Positions 9,212-19,137 of a DNA stretch of 46,910 nt are shown one piece after another. The stretch lies in contig DAHUYB010000020.1 of assembly GCA_027315405.1 (NCBI GenBank), positions 1-46,910 of the forward strand. The letters are read 5' to 3'. A model generated the notes under the pieces. It searched no databases, had not been told where the DNA came from, and was given only the letters and a program-made list of their open reading frames with translations. How positions within the stretch are numbered: the stretch's first letter is position 1; every line of letters starts with the position of its first letter. The position numbers and the translations under genes were made by a program. The DNA is from Gammaproteobacteria bacterium. GTDB lineage: Bacteria > Pseudomonadota > Gammaproteobacteria > Natronospirales > REEB76.

Positions 9212-11896
9212 ATGTTCGCGATGGTTGGAGGGCTAATCGGATTAGCTATTGCGTTAGCGGTAATATCGATCAATGGTTTATCGGCTTGGTGGTTACTGCC
9301 AGCAGTAGTGATTGGCGCACTGATAGGGGATCATTTAAATGTGCGCATCCAGCTGCGCCTTCTTGCATTTCAATTGAAACAGAAAGCGGCTATCACCGCG
9401 CAACTGCAAACACAACCCTCCACACTCCTAAAGCCAAAACAACCTGCGCAGCCTGATCGTGCTCCGCAAACGGCTTCATTACCCAAGGTAAATGAGCTAT
9501 GGCAGAGTACCGATGATGCGCAATCCAAACCTCGTACTATTTCCCCTCCAGCCATCCCCTCCCATTTTGACCAAAGCATAGCTCTGGCCAAAACCTGGCT
9601 CACCACCGGGAATGTGGCGGCGAAAGTAGGTGTGATTATCTCGTTCTTTGGCGTGGCATTCTTACTGAAATACGCTGCCGATCACCATTACCTTCGAATG
9701 CCTATCGAGTTCCGCCTGGCTGGTGTAGCACTGGCCGCAATCACCTCGATATTGTTCGCTTGGCGAATACGTAAAAAGAATCCGATTTTCTCGCTCACGC
9801 TACAGGGCGGTGCTATTGGTGTGCTTTACCTCGATGTATTTGCAGCCTTTCGTCTATATGAATCGATACCTGCGTTACCCGCATTCCTGCTGCTTATCGT
9901 TTTCACTGCTGGGTGTGGAATACTCGCCATACTGCAAAATACCCGTGCACTGGCAGTACTAGGCACAGCTGGCGGGTTCCTGGCGCCTGTTCTGATCTCC
10001 ACAGGCAATGGCAGCCACGTGGTGCTATTTAGTTATTACGCGCTTCTCAATGCTGCCGTATTTGCAGTTGCTTGGTTCCGTGCATGGCGGTCCCTGAATC
10101 TGATCGGTTTTGTATTCACCTTCGCAATTGGTACCAGCTGGGGATATCACTATTACAAACCCGAGTTTTTCTCCACCACCGAACCGTTCCTTATTTTGTT
10201 TTTCGCGTTTTATCTAGTTATCGCTGTGCTCTATTCCTATAAACGCAGTCTAAACCTCAAGGCCTATGCGGACGCCACTCTGCTTTTCGGTACTCCAGTG
10301 GTTGCCTTCCCCCTGCAGGCCGCACTTGTGCATGACATTCAATATGGCCTCGCCTACAGCGCATTAGTGCTCGCTGCGATATACGTCGGCATTGCCTGGG
10401 CCTTGCTGCGATCAAGGCAAAGTCAGACTTTACGACTTGTGTGTGAATCTTTCCTTGTGCTGGGCATTGCTTTCGCCACTATCGCTATTCCACTGGGACT
10501 TAGTGCGCGCTGGACTGCCGCTGCGTGGGCACTTGAAGGTGTCGCATTGATCTGGATCGGTCAGCGCCAAGCACGCCTGCTTGCCACGCTCGCTGGGATT
10601 CTGCTGCAATTTGCGGCGGGCATTTCCTTTGCACATCAGGGTGCTTATCCCGCTGATGTGTTACCGGTGGTCAACGGTTTTTGTTTTGGTGGGGCCTTGA
10701 TTGCTATCGCTGCATTGTTCAGCGATCTTTATCTTCAGCGGAATGTGGCTCACTTTCCGAGACTCAATCCTGTTGCATCGCTAATCCTGTTCATATGGGG
10801 ATTGGGCTGGTGGCTAAGTATCGGCCTGAATGAAATCCATGAGCATGCCGCTCCGGAGTATTTTGCTGCAGTAGCTTTGTTGTTCGTGGCATCCACAACA
10901 GCACTTGCCTGGGCGCTGGAGCATATTGAAACTTGGCATCACGGCGGCTGGATCGCAATTGCTTTTCTACCAGTTGCATGGTTATGCCTGCTACTCCGTT
11001 TCTTGGCACCCCCCGTCGGGGACTTGTTTGGGCATATTGGATGGATTGCCTGGTTGGTTACCGTTGCTATCAGCTTTTGGATTCTTCGCTACAAGCCCGC
11101 TGCCATGGATAGCGGCATCGAAGGATGGTGGCACGCGGCGACATTATGGCTGATTACCGCGCTACTGACCTGGCAGGTATGGTGGTATGTCAGTCAGGCC
11201 ATACCTGCTGGTATCTGGGCCGAGGCAGGATCAGCCACAGTACCTGCCTTGCTAGTGTTAGCAATCATCGGTGCAAGCCACCTAATGTTCTGGCCTTTGC
11301 GCGATTTTCCCAAGCACTATGCCATATGGAGTGCTGGATTTATGTTGTTGTTTGGTTTGCTGCTCGCTCTGCGGCTAATCGTGACCTCGGCCGGGGATGC
11401 TGAACCGTTGCCTTACATTCCTCTGTTGAACCCTATGGATGTGGCTATCGGCCTGAACCTATTAGTTGCGGGATTCTGGTTATCAACATTACAAACATGG
11501 GTGACATGGCCAAAAAAAATATTGGCCGTGTTCTGGGGAATCATCGCGGCCATGAGTTTTGCAGGATTAACCAGCACCATCATGCGTACCATCCACTTCT
11601 GGGCGGGAATACCGTTCACGATAGAAGATCTCTATGAATCGGTACTGGTGCAAGCCGCACTATCAATAGGTTGGAGCAGTGTAGCTCTTGTGGCAATGAT
11701 CGTAGCAATGCGGCGCGAGAGCCGAACAATCTATCTAATCGGAGCTACTATTATCGGTGCTGTAGTCATTAAGCTTTTCCTAGTGGATTTAGGAAACACT
11801 GGTACTTTCGCACGTGTGATTTCATTCATTGGTGTCGGATTATTTCTACTCATTATCGGTTACTTTGCACCCTCACCGCCGCGGCGCGTTTCCTAG
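9212..11896 (+). CDS. DUF2339 multi-spanning membrane protein
   Basis: An 894-residue protein with a short N-terminal hydrophobic segment, a soluble linker rich in Gln/Pro/Ser (about residues 55-130) and then some two dozen hydrophobic segments up to the C-terminus. This layout and the segment starting LAKTWLTTGNVAAKVGVIISFFGVAFLLKY (read in parts) match the DUF2339 family of unknown function. A GGAGG ribosome-binding site lies 8 bases before the ATG. It is followed 23 bases later by a DUF3999 gene, its usual partner. The base composition is visibly lower in GC than flanking genes. Confidence 0.88.
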   Translation: MFAMVGGLIGLAIALAVISINGLSAWWLLPAVVIGALIGDHLNVRIQLRLLAFQLKQKAAITAQLQTQPSTLLKPKQPAQPDRAPQTASLPKVNELWQSTDDAQSKPRTISPPAIPSHFDQSIALAKTWLTTGNVAAKVGVIISFFGVAFLLKYAADHHYLRMPIEFRLAGVALAAITSILFAWRIRKKNPIFSLTLQGGAIGVLYLDVFAAFRLYESIPALPAFLLLIVFTAGCGILAILQNTRALAVLGTAGGFLAPVLISTGNGSHVVLFSYYALLNAAVFAVAWFRAWRSLNLIGFVFTFAIGTSWGYHYYKPEFFSTTEPFLILFFAFYLVIAVLYSYKRSLNLKAYADATLLFGTPVVAFPLQAALVHDIQYGLAYSALVLAAIYVGIAWALLRSRQSQTLRLVCESFLVLGIAFATIAIPLGLSARWTAAAWALEGVALIWIGQRQARLLATLAGILLQFAAGISFAHQGAYPADVLPVVNGFCFGGALIAIAALFSDLYLQRNVAHFPRLNPVASLILFIWGLGWWLSIGLNEIHEHAAPEYFAAVALLFVASTTALAWALEHIETWHHGGWIAIAFLPVAWLCLLLRFLAPPVGDLFGHIGWIAWLVTVAISFWILRYKPAAMDSGIEGWWHAATLWLITALLTWQVWWYVSQAIPAGIWAEAGSATVPALLVLAIIGASHLMFWPLRDFPKHYAIWSAGFMLLFGLLLALRLIVTSAGDAEPLPYIPLLNPMDVAIGLNLLVAGFWLSTLQTWVTWPKKILAVFWGIIAAMSFAGLTSTIMRTIHFWAGIPFTIEDLYESVLVQAALSIGWSSVALVAMIVAMRRESRTIYLIGATIIGAVVIKLFLVDLGNTGTFARVISFIGVGLFLLIIGYFAPSPPRRVS

Positions 11897-11919
11897 TCGC
11901 AATCTACGAGAGCAAAACC

Positions 11920-13314
11920 ATGAAGTTTTCCTTATTATGCAGAATCCTGATTGCCATCAGTGCACTCATAGCTGTAGCTGTAGCAACAACTGCAACTGCC
12001 TCCATGCCGCGAGATTACGCCTACGGCTGGGTGCTAAAGACCACACCTGGTGCTGATCTTTACCGTCTCGTTCTTACCACCGATGTGTATCGCAACAGTC
12101 ATACAGCTGATCTCACTGATATTGCGATCTTCAATGCCGAGGACACACAAGTTCCACACCTTCTAGTTACAGATTCCACACCTACTGCACAGCAGAAGTT
12201 TGTAGGCGTTCCGTTGTTTCCGATCAAGACGACGGCTGCGTTGGAAGATGTACTCACAGATCTGAACATACAACGCGATACGCAAGGCAGCATTCGCAAC
12301 ATTACAATAAAACATCGCGCCGCCAACATGGAACGGGATTTGGCCACATTTTATATCGCCGATCTGTCACAACTGAAGGTCCCTGTACAATCCGTTCGTT
12401 TTGGATGGAATAGCCCAATCCCGGATTTCATCAGCGAATTGAGCATCGAGGGTAGTAACGATCTGCACAACTGGACGATGATAGGTAGCTACACAATCGC
12501 AAGCCTTGAACGTGACGGCTACACGCTACAAAAAAATGACGCGAGCCTGCCTAACATCCAGTACAAATACCTCAGAATCGCATCGGGTAACATACCTACT
12601 GAGTGGCACCTGTCGCACCTGGAAATGGGACTCTCGAATACTTTACCGCCCGCAGATGTACCACCGACGGTCAGCAATCTCCGGGTTCAGATGCATCAGA
12701 GTCTGGATGAGGGACGTAGTTGGATATTCGATCTCGGTGGGCCCTTCTTGGTTGAGCAGTTGGACTTGGACAGTGGAGACCAGCCCTACCTCGCGCATGC
12801 TCAGCTATTCAGTGCGAATAATACTAGGGGACCATGGACCCCAGAAGGCTCGTACTTATTCTATTCATTGGGTAATACAAAACGCAGGGTACATAACGAT
12901 CCCGTGAAGATATCGGTATCGCGATTTCGTTACTGGAAGTTCACATTTGACAAACCACTCTCAGTTTCCGGTCTTACCCTGGATTTCACATGGCGCCATG
13001 AGAGTCTGGTTTTTGTACCTGAAGGTACAGCACCGTACAAATTAGCCATCGGACAAGGAATAATCACGCAAAATGATCATCAATCCACCGACCTCTCAGA
13101 CCTGTGGCGGAAGCGCGAACAACTCCATTTGAAAATCGATCCGGCTGTGCTCATACAACAAGAAGAATTGGGTGGCAAATCGGCGCTTGTCGCACATCAC
13201 CCGGTAGCCTGGCAACAGCTGATTCTTTGGCTAGTACTCACCGTGGGGGCATTGGTAATCGTGGTTATTGCCATCAAACTGCTACGATCTGGAAATGGAC
13301 TTACAAAACCCTGA
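11920..13314 (+). CDS. DUF3999 exported/membrane-anchored protein
   Basis: 464 residues with an N-terminal signal peptide (hydrophobic stretch about 5-28), a long soluble beta-rich region with two discoidin-like sections (SELSIEGSNDLHNWTMIGSYTIAS is typical), and a single transmembrane helix near residues 430-455 before a short basic tail. This fits DUF3999, a family usually encoded beside DUF2339. The bulk of the protein would face the periplasm, anchored by the C-terminal helix. Function is unknown; the pairing suggests a joint membrane complex. Confidence 0.85.
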   Translation: MKFSLLCRILIAISALIAVAVATTATASMPRDYAYGWVLKTTPGADLYRLVLTTDVYRNSHTADLTDIAIFNAEDTQVPHLLVTDSTPTAQQKFVGVPLFPIKTTAALEDVLTDLNIQRDTQGSIRNITIKHRAANMERDLATFYIADLSQLKVPVQSVRFGWNSPIPDFISELSIEGSNDLHNWTMIGSYTIASLERDGYTLQKNDASLPNIQYKYLRIASGNIPTEWHLSHLEMGLSNTLPPADVPPTVSNLRVQMHQSLDEGRSWIFDLGGPFLVEQLDLDSGDQPYLAHAQLFSANNTRGPWTPEGSYLFYSLGNTKRRVHNDPVKISVSRFRYWKFTFDKPLSVSGLTLDFTWRHESLVFVPEGTAPYKLAIGQGIITQNDHQSTDLSDLWRKREQLHLKIDPAVLIQQEELGGKSALVAHHPVAWQQLILWLVLTVGALVIVVIAIKLLRSGNGLTKP

Positions 13315-13407
13315 TCAGCCAAATAACCCCTGACTCGCTTGCCATATCGGTAAAGGCATTGTTCAAAGAAATAGAATCTGATATCCCTGCTTGTAAAGGT
13401 CGCCAAG

Positions 13408-13773
13408 ATGATCGAGAAAACAAATTTAAAGGAAAAATTCGGGGGTTTCGGCGACTACTGGAAACCGAAAATCGTCGGCGAGATCAATGACGCTCACATC
13501 AAGCTGGTGAAACTCAAAGGCGAGTTCACCTGGCATCACCATGAGCGTGAGGACGAGCTTTTCCTGGTGGTAAAAGGCCGGCTGCTGATGCAGCTGCGCG
13601 ACGGGAATATTACGGTGGATGAAGGAGAATTCATCATCATCCCCAAGGGTACCGAGCATTGCCCAACGTCGCTCGACGGGGAAGTGCATGTGCTGCTCAT
13701 GGAACCCAAGACCACACTGAACACCGGCAATGTGGTGAACGAGCGTACCGTACCCGCACCGGAACGTATCTAG
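13408..13773 (+). CDS. Cupin-domain protein
   Basis: A 121-residue single-domain cupin. The first cupin motif is GEFTWHHHEREDELFLVVKG, holding the three metal-ligand candidates (His, His, Glu), and the second motif is in GEFIIIPKGTEHCPTS. Such small cupins bind a metal and may be sugar-modifying, dioxygenase-like or sensory; no substrate can be inferred. An AAGG sequence about 8-10 bases before the ATG fits the start. It stands alone, convergent with the glycosylase gene. Confidence 0.88.
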   Translation: MIEKTNLKEKFGGFGDYWKPKIVGEINDAHIKLVKLKGEFTWHHHEREDELFLVVKGRLLMQLRDGNITVDEGEFIIIPKGTEHCPTSLDGEVHVLLMEPKTTLNTGNVVNERTVPAPERI

Positions 13774-13792
13774 GTTCCGTACACGTCCGGAT

Positions 13793-14398
13793 TCAGCCGC
13801 GCAGGTATTTAGGTCCGCTTACAAACGGACTGCCGCGCTCGTAAAAACGCCATCTTCGGTGGACGTCCTGGCGGATACCGATGCGCACGCTTCTGCCGAT
13901 ACGCCCGACAGGCCGTATCGCCGTCCCCAGCCACAGCGGTCCTTCGGCACAGAGATTGAAACCGTCCAATTTCATATCCACGCGCAAGGCCGCGGCCAGC
14001 CGCCCCGGTCCACGCGCCAGATCCTTTTGCGGCACGTGGCTGCGGCCACGTTTCATCAACTGCATGCCTTCCAGCGGCTCCAGCGCCCGCAGCAGCACAC
14101 CGGCGCCGGTACCTTGCTTCTCGCTGCTCACGTTCAGCATGAAGTGATTACCATAGATGAAATAGACGTAGGCATGGCCACGCTCCAGAAACAATGAATG
14201 GTTGCGCGGTGTCGGTCCGTTGAAGGCGTGACAGGCGGCGTCGTAGGGCAAATAAGCCTCGGTTTCGACGATGCGGCCAATGATTCGCCCCCGAGATGTT
14301 TCCCTGACCAGCGTCTTGCCAATGAGATAGTGTGCAAGCTCGACCGTTTTGTACGGCAACGCACGGCGCGGCAGGTATTTCACAGGCGCGGGCGGCAT
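13793..14398 (-). CDS. DNA-3-methyladenine glycosylase (AAG/MPG family)
   Basis: A base-excision repair enzyme of about 201 residues that removes alkylated purines from DNA. The AAG fold is recognisable by the catalytic segment GRIVETEAYLPYDAACHAF (general-base Glu in ETEAY), RNHSLFLERGHAYVYFIYGNH and LARGPGRLAAAL. The open frame extends six codons to a TTG at 14416, but the ATG at 14398 (MPPAPVKYLPR) matches the usual beginning. No strong ribosome-binding site is seen for either. Confidence 0.92.
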   Translation of the reverse strand: MPPAPVKYLPRRALPYKTVELAHYLIGKTLVRETSRGRIIGRIVETEAYLPYDAACHAFNGPTPRNHSLFLERGHAYVYFIYGNHFMLNVSSEKQGTGAGVLLRALEPLEGMQLMKRGRSHVPQKDLARGPGRLAAALRVDMKLDGFNLCAEGPLWLGTAIRPVGRIGRSVRIGIRQDVHRRWRFYERGSPFVSGPKYLRG

Positions 14399-14460
14399 CG
14401 TTATATACAGGAGCAACGTCGCCGCTGTTCGACAGACGAAACTGTTCTCATGATAGAAGA

Positions 14461-14589
14461 GTGTGCGACCTACTTTATGTTCATTTCAATGATGGTTCCA
14501 CGCTGCGACTGCTTCCTACACGAATGCATTATGTAGAACATTTTTGCATAACCACAGGCTTTCAACCAGGTGACAATATGACGGGCTAG
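14461..14589 (+). CDS. Possible small ORF of 42 residues
   Basis: A GTG-initiated frame (VCDLLYVHFNDGSTLRLLP...) lies between the glycosylase gene and the surface-protein gene. It reads like structured protein rather than random sequence, with an AGAAGA sequence just before the GTG. It has no recognised family. It could instead be the remnant of a longer gene cut by the glycosylase gene promoter region. Confidence 0.25.
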   Translation: MCDLLYVHFNDGSTLRLLPTRMHYVEHFCITTGFQPGDNMTG

Positions 14590-14644
14590 TTCCAGCCAAA
14601 GCCGAGTAATATGATGACTGGGATTATAGGGATTGGGAGTAAAC

Positions 14645-16384
14645 ATGAATTACATATACAGCGCTAAGCGTAATTCACCGGCGTTGCAGTTTGTACTGCG
14701 ATTGCTTTTAGGTGGTCTGCTCAGTGTACTCAGCGCAAACATCTCGGCAGCGCTGCTCAGCGGACCACCCACGCAGTTATCTTTCAATGGTATCGTGGCC
14801 ACTGACGGTGCCGGATGGTCCGCCGCGTTGTCCAACAATGGCCAAGTCGCGGTATTGGGTGGGACCGCAGTCAATACCAATCCATCGGTGCCAGGTGCCG
14901 CATTTGTGTATACCGAAACCAACGGCGCCTGGAGCGACCCGATTCCGCTGTCCCTGAGCGGAATCCCGAATAATGTCCTGGCCGGCTGGTCCGTGGGCGT
15001 GACTCCCGATGGCGGCCAGGTATTTGTCGGCACGCCCATCATCAATACCTTTGTCGGCGCGGTGTATGTGTACACCCCCGTGAACGGCAGCTGGGCCAAC
15101 GCTACGCCGGTTCCGCTTGACGTATCCGGTATACCGCAACATTCCAATTTCGGGTCGGCCATAGCGGTCTCATCGAATGGACAGACGCTCGTGGTCGGCG
15201 CGACGGCCGCCTCTAACAATGGCGCCACTCCCGGCAAGGTCTATGTCTATTCCCTCAACAACGGCAGCTGGGGTTCTCCCCTCGGGTTGTCCAACGCCGG
15301 GGTTGCCAACGGATCAGAACTGGGCATATCGGTTGCGGTTTCGTCAAACGGCCAAGTGGTGGTGGCGGGCGCGCCACAGGCCGACGGCGTCTATGTGTAC
15401 ACCCAAACCAACGGGACCTGGGGTGGGCCGGTGGCGCTAACGGTTCCCAGCGGTGCGGCCAGTAACGGCAATTTCGTCGCAATATCCGCAGACGGTATGG
15501 AAATCCTGACCGGTGCACCCAACACAAACGGGCAGGCCGGCGCCGCTTACGTGTACACCCTGAACGGCGGCAACTGGAGCCTCACCAAGACGTTCACTGT
15601 TGCGAACAGCGGTTCACTGGGATATTCCGTCGGCCTGTCTCCGGATGGCACGATGGCCTTCATCGGCGTGCCCGGCGGAAATACCGGTGCGATCTACGTA
15701 TCATTCAACAGCAACGGAAACTGGAGTACACCGACCGCGCTCTCGCTATCCGGAGTACAAGGCGGAGCAAACCTCGGCTGGTTCCTGGCCGCTGGATCGA
15801 ATGGCGAGACAGTGCTCGGCAGCGCGCCCGGCGCCAACGCCGGGGCCGGTGATGGCTATGTGTACAGTTCCCCTGCCAGCATCAATCTGGTGGTGACGCC
15901 CGCGGTCAATCCGGTCACACCGGGCTCGAATGCAACCTTCAATTTGACTTTCACCAACGCCGATACCGCCAGCGGCAGTTTCCCAGCCACCACGCTTACC
16001 AACGTTACGCTCACCGACACGTTGCCCGCCGGCACCAGCTATGTATCGAGTAACGCCGCCAACGGCAGTTGCAGCAATTCCGGCAGCACCGTCACCTGCA
16101 CGCTCGCGAGCCTTGCACCCGGCAACAACAGCCAGAACCCCTGGTCTCCGTCTATAACAGTCAAGACACCGACGACCGCGGGTACGCTCACCGATATCGT
16201 AAGCGTCAGCGCCGATCAGCCCTTGCTGGGCACAACCAATACCAGCACGACGCTTACTACCACCGGCAGCGGCGGCGGATCGGGTTCTTCCGGCAGTAGT
16301 GGCGGCGGCGCCATGGGATTGTTGGCGCTTGCACTGCTCGCCGGCCTTGCCGGTTTACGCCGGGTTATCGGCGGCAGTCGCTGA
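14645..16384 (+). CDS. Secreted beta-propeller/DUF11 surface protein with C-terminal anchor signal
   Basis: About 579 residues. After a signal peptide (hydrophobic 16-38, cleavage near SAALLSG) come roughly seven repeats of the type G(W/F)SVAVSSNGQVVVVGAP..GAVYVYT, typical of an FG-GAP-like beta-propeller. A DUF11-type domain follows (NLVVTPAVNPVTPGSNATFNLTFTN...LTDTLPAGTSYVSS). The end is a Gly/Ser linker, a hydrophobic helix (AMGLLALALLAGLAGL) and RR, as in GlyGly-CTERM sorting signals. The ATG at 14645 has a GGGAG sequence 5 bases upstream. A surface-exposed, possibly adhesive or binding role is inferred. Confidence 0.8.
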   Translation: MNYIYSAKRNSPALQFVLRLLLGGLLSVLSANISAALLSGPPTQLSFNGIVATDGAGWSAALSNNGQVAVLGGTAVNTNPSVPGAAFVYTETNGAWSDPIPLSLSGIPNNVLAGWSVGVTPDGGQVFVGTPIINTFVGAVYVYTPVNGSWANATPVPLDVSGIPQHSNFGSAIAVSSNGQTLVVGATAASNNGATPGKVYVYSLNNGSWGSPLGLSNAGVANGSELGISVAVSSNGQVVVAGAPQADGVYVYTQTNGTWGGPVALTVPSGAASNGNFVAISADGMEILTGAPNTNGQAGAAYVYTLNGGNWSLTKTFTVANSGSLGYSVGLSPDGTMAFIGVPGGNTGAIYVSFNSNGNWSTPTALSLSGVQGGANLGWFLAAGSNGETVLGSAPGANAGAGDGYVYSSPASINLVVTPAVNPVTPGSNATFNLTFTNADTASGSFPATTLTNVTLTDTLPAGTSYVSSNAANGSCSNSGSTVTCTLASLAPGNNSQNPWSPSITVKTPTTAGTLTDIVSVSADQPLLGTTNTSTTLTTTGSGGGSGSSGSSGGGAMGLLALALLAGLAGLRRVIGGSR

Positions 16385-16410
16385 GAAACTTTGTTGACGG
16401 AACCGTACCC

Positions 16411-19137
16411 ATGCTCCACAACACGGCCGTGCTCAAACAAATCTACCGATCACTCGGCATTGGCGCCGTCGCGGCGCTGTGTCTGAACACCGCATGGGCT
16501 GGAGGCCAGAGCTATCCTTTGTATACGGGTACTGCGCTCCAGGTCGGAAATAGTCCGTATTCGATCGCCGTTGCCGATCTCGGCAATGGCCATCCAGACA
16601 TCGTAACGACAAATTTCAGTGATGGCACGGTAAGCGTTCTGCTCGGCAACGGCGACGGCACCTTCAAGCCCCAGGTGATCTATAACGCCGGCGGCTTTCC
16701 GCAGAACGTGGCGGTGGCGGACCTTGGCAATGGTCACTCCGATATCGTGGTGACAGACATTCTTAGCAACACTGTCAACGTGCTGATCGGCAACGGTGAC
16801 GGCACGTTCAAAGCGCCAGTGAGCTATCCGGCCGGCGGTCAACCCGGTGCCCTAACAGTGGCGGACCTTGGAAATGGCCACCCGGATATCATCGTCACGG
16901 ATCTTACGCACAGCACCGTCAACGTACTGGTCGGCCAGGGCGACGGCACGCTCAAACCGCTGGTGTCGTATCCGGCGGGTCAGGATATGACCTCTGTGGT
17001 GGTCGCGGATTTGGGCAACGGTCATCCGGATGTGATCGTCGGCGAACCTTTCAACGCATCGATCGGAGTGTTGATCGGCAATGGTGACGGCACGCTGAAA
17101 ACCCAGGTGACTTACACCACGGGGCAGGGCTCGGTCACCGGACTGGCGATCGCGGATCTCGGTAACGGCCATCCCGACGTAGTGGCGTCCGAAAACAACA
17201 ACACCGTGGGTGTATTGCTCGGCAATGGCGATGGCACTCTCAAGGCCCAGGTGCCATACCCAACGGGCAGCGGACCGACTGCCGTTGTTATCACCGACTT
17301 GGGTAATGGCCAACCCGATGTGCTGGTTACCAACGGCGGCAACAATACCGTCGGCGTACTCACCGGCAATGGCGATGGTACCCTCAAGTCGCAGGTCGCT
17401 TATCAGGTAGGACAGGGGCCGACTGACCTGGCAGTCGCGGACGTGAACGCTGATGGCCATCCGGATGTGATGAGCGTAAACGAAACCGACGACAGCGTGA
17501 GCGTCTTGCTGGGCACGGGCAACGGCGCACTTCAAACCCTCACGAACACCTACACAGTAGGTTTTCCATTAAGCGTGGCATTCGCAGACCTGGGCAATGG
17601 CCACGAGGACATCCTGGCCACGGATCTGCTGCATTTCAGCGTGGATGTCTTGCTCGGTAAGGGCGACGGAACGTTTGCCCCGGCGGCCATGTATTCACTC
17701 GGACAAAATCAACCGGGCGGTTTCGCCGTGGCAGATCTAGGCTCAGGTCAACCCAGCGCCGTTGTTGCTGGCATCAACACCAATACCGTGGCGGTACTAC
17801 TGGGTAACGGTGATGGCAGTTTGCAATCGCCGGTGACCTACCCGGTGGGCAACGCTCCAGTCGCTGTCGCTGTAGCGGATATTGGCAACGGCCACCCGGA
17901 TATTGTGGTCGCCAATGAGACTGTCACCCAGAATACCGGCACCGTGGGGGTCTTACTTGGCAATGGCGATGGCACCTTCCAGCCGCAGGTTACTTATCCT
18001 GTTGGCAGTGCCCCGATCGCTGTTGCAATCGCGGATCTGGGTAATGGCCATCCAGATATCGTGGTAGTCAATAATGGCGACAACACCATTGGTGTGCTGC
18101 TCGGCAATGGCGACGGCACATTCAAGCCGGAGATGATCTATCCGATCCATGCTAGTCAAACCGCGCCGGTCTCCACCGGTCCCAACTCGGTCGCCATCAC
18201 CGATCTGGGCAACGGTCATCCGGATGTCATCGTTGGCGTCGGCGGCTGCGTCGGCGGGAACGGTGCACCGGTCGTCTGCAGTCACAATGTGCAGGTATTC
18301 ATGGGCAACGGTGACGGTACCCTGCAGACGCCGGTGATGTATCAGACTGATCCAGGAGCCAACTCCGTGGCCATCGCTGACGTCAACGGTGATGGCAAAC
18401 CGGATGTGGTGCTGACAGCGAACGTGGATAATGTCGTTGATGTCTTACTCGGCAACGGGGACGGCACACTTCAGTCCCCGATCGCGTATGCCGTGGGCGG
18501 CGGATTGTTCTCCGTAGCGTTAGCGGATGTCAACGGTGATGGCTGGCCGGATATCGCCGTTACGAACGGGGACATTAGCCAGGTAACCGTGCTTCTGCAT
18601 TTGAACCCGGCGCCGACCGTGTCGGTACTCAATCTGACGGTGCCAGAAAACGGCATGGCCAGCGGTACGCTAAGTGCTACCGACGCTTACGGCCTGCCTT
18701 TGACCTACAGTATGTTGACCAATCCCGCCCATGGCATGTTTTCGGCGATTGATACCGCCAGCGGCGCATTCACCTACACGCCGGCCACGGGGTTTGTCGG
18801 CAGCGATAGTTTCACCTGGCAGGCAAGCAACGGCCATGCCGCAGCCACGGGCACCGCAAACATCAGTGTGACGGCAGCCGGCGGATCGGGAGGTGCAGGT
18901 GGCGGTAAAGGCGGCGGCGCAACAGACGTTTGGAGTCTGTTGATTTTGACGTGCCTCATGTTGATGGCGGCGAAACGCCGTCTGCCATGTTTTGATGCGG
19001 CTTTCCGGGCCGTATCAAATATGTTTGAGAGGAAAGACCATGAGTGCACACGCGATCACCACAATCCTCGGCATATTGGTGCTTTGTTATGCGGGGTATG
19101 CGCTTGTTTCCGGACAAGTTGTCGGCCACCGCCCTAG
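16411..19137 (+). CDS. Large FG-GAP/VCBS repeat surface protein with cadherin-like domain
   Basis: A 908-residue exported protein. After the signal peptide come about a dozen near-identical repeats of roughly 60 residues, each with ADLGNGHPDI(V/I)V and VLLGNGDGT(F/L)K; the DGDG/NGDG loops are calcium-binding FG-GAP/VCBS units forming beta-propellers. A tandem Ig/cadherin-like domain follows (TVPENGMASGTLSATD...). Near residue 845 there is a Gly-rich linker, a hydrophobic helix and AKRR, resembling a GlyGly-CTERM anchor. About 50 unlike residues follow the RR and overlap the next gene by 98 bases, suggesting a frameshift near the end. Confidence 0.82.
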   Translation: MLHNTAVLKQIYRSLGIGAVAALCLNTAWAGGQSYPLYTGTALQVGNSPYSIAVADLGNGHPDIVTTNFSDGTVSVLLGNGDGTFKPQVIYNAGGFPQNVAVADLGNGHSDIVVTDILSNTVNVLIGNGDGTFKAPVSYPAGGQPGALTVADLGNGHPDIIVTDLTHSTVNVLVGQGDGTLKPLVSYPAGQDMTSVVVADLGNGHPDVIVGEPFNASIGVLIGNGDGTLKTQVTYTTGQGSVTGLAIADLGNGHPDVVASENNNTVGVLLGNGDGTLKAQVPYPTGSGPTAVVITDLGNGQPDVLVTNGGNNTVGVLTGNGDGTLKSQVAYQVGQGPTDLAVADVNADGHPDVMSVNETDDSVSVLLGTGNGALQTLTNTYTVGFPLSVAFADLGNGHEDILATDLLHFSVDVLLGKGDGTFAPAAMYSLGQNQPGGFAVADLGSGQPSAVVAGINTNTVAVLLGNGDGSLQSPVTYPVGNAPVAVAVADIGNGHPDIVVANETVTQNTGTVGVLLGNGDGTFQPQVTYPVGSAPIAVAIADLGNGHPDIVVVNNGDNTIGVLLGNGDGTFKPEMIYPIHASQTAPVSTGPNSVAITDLGNGHPDVIVGVGGCVGGNGAPVVCSHNVQVFMGNGDGTLQTPVMYQTDPGANSVAIADVNGDGKPDVVLTANVDNVVDVLLGNGDGTLQSPIAYAVGGGLFSVALADVNGDGWPDIAVTNGDISQVTVLLHLNPAPTVSVLNLTVPENGMASGTLSATDAYGLPLTYSMLTNPAHGMFSAIDTASGAFTYTPATGFVGSDSFTWQASNGHAAATGTANISVTAAGGSGGAGGGKGGGATDVWSLLILTCLMLMAAKRRLPCFDAAFRAVSNMFERKDHECTRDHHNPRHIGALLCGVCACFRTSCRPPP

